Below are positions 63,909-64,000 of a DNA stretch of 64,000 nucleotides, one piece after another; the first letter of the stretch is position 1; every line of letters starts with the position of its first letter. The DNA comes from Saprospiraceae bacterium (GTDB lineage: Bacteria > Bacteroidota > Bacteroidia > Chitinophagales > Saprospiraceae), in contig JAIYCH010000056.1 of assembly GCA_027488135.1 (NCBI GenBank), forward strand, positions 1 to 64,000, read 5' to 3'. Made by a program: the position numbers and the translations under genes. The notes below the pieces were generated by a model, which was not told the DNA's origin, did no database searches, and saw nothing but the letters and a program-made list of their open reading frames with translations.

Positions 63909-64000
63909 ATGCATAGAATATTGATCTTTTGCTGTTTCCTTACGTGGGCGCTTTCTTTAGTTTCTTGTAAAAAAGACCCCGAAATATGTGTTGATTGTTT
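63909..64000 (+). CDS. Lipoprotein, 5' part only (window end)
   Basis: The frame opens at 63909 with MHRILIFCCFLTWALSLVSC, a lipoprotein signal sequence (lipobox LVSC), continuing KKDPEICVDC before the window ends. Cysteines follow as in the first MbnP-like protein. It is probably a further member of the cluster, but too little is visible to name it. Confidence 0.55.
   Translation, partial: MHRILIFCCFLTWALSLVSCKKDPEICVDC

Noticed and set aside
1-64000. CRISPR arrays, insertion sequences, prophage genes and rRNA genes
   Set aside because: None seen. No regular repeat-spacer pattern, transposase, integrase or phage structural gene was recognised on reading both strands.

Overview
The window is AT-rich chromosomal DNA from a member of the Bacteroidota, most likely a Saprospiraceae-type or related environmental lineage. 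Signs of this are a type IX secretion sorting domain (43839-44573), a TamL-type Omp85 lipoprotein (52173-54584), a roughly 310-residue NusB, a BT_3928-type DoxX/thioredoxin fusion, many lipoproteins, the near absence of Shine-Dalgarno sequences, and repeated promoter elements of the form TTG-N18/20-TAnnTTTG. No rRNA, CRISPR array, insertion sequence or prophage is visible. One tRNA (Gly, GCC) is present. Gene density is high and most genes are housekeeping or conserved Bacteroidota genes.

Layout. 1-5632: a two-component system (LytTR response regulator plus propeller-type histidine kinase), a 530-bp non-coding interval with an old tandem duplication, and an FtsX-type permease. 5720-11099: CorA, an SDR enzyme and an active/inactive M16 protease pair. 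11102-13391: an esterase with an ATP-grasp enzyme on the minus strand. 13490-15826: a coiled-coil protein, a membrane-anchored PspA/IM30-like protein and an SGNH hydrolase. 15821-24398: PurE, CoaD, a P5C dehydrogenase, an acyl-CoA dehydrogenase, an esterase, an RluA-family synthase, DUF1415 and a LuxC-like reductase. 24376-28099 (minus): a haem plus copper-monooxygenase lipoprotein, a PspC gene with an internal stop, a sugar isomerase-like enzyme and an MFS transporter. 28250-34011: a glutathione peroxidase, then a minus-strand run (membrane protein, transglutaminase-like protein, AlkB, 1065-residue BNR-repeat protein). 34115-40586: a secreted small protein, a SulP transporter and DabA/DabB, an inorganic-carbon uptake operon. 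40596-46107: rpsU, tRNA-Gly, 4-alpha-glucanotransferase, a T9SS cargo protein, a YigZ protein and a DMT transporter. 46210-60391: DUF1599, BT_3928, NusB, GuaA, a PBP1 lipoprotein, TamL, a SpoU methylase, a thioredoxin, UbiX, FKBP, TrmD, TerC, DoxX and ApbE. 60388-64000: a DnaQ-type exonuclease, then two MbnP-like lipoproteins, an MbnH/MauG-type dihaem protein and the start of another lipoprotein.

The most interesting structure is at 3740-4390. A unit of about 320 bp has been duplicated in tandem downstream of the two-component system. The bulk of it has drifted, but four elements are preserved: a pair of TTTATCACC direct repeats 21 bp apart (LytTR-type geometry), a following -7-like element, an identical unpaired 16-mer, and an intrinsic terminator hairpin with pairing-preserving changes. 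I read this as two sibling small RNAs, or attenuated leaders, controlled by the adjacent LytTR regulator; this is inference. Other points of interest are the PspA-like two-gene module, the SulP-DabA-DabB operon with a structured leader, the PspC gene with a single in-frame TAA, the CX4CH-haem/PHM-like copper lipoprotein, the MbnP-MbnP-MbnH cluster, and the divergent genes whose start codons abut as CATATG.
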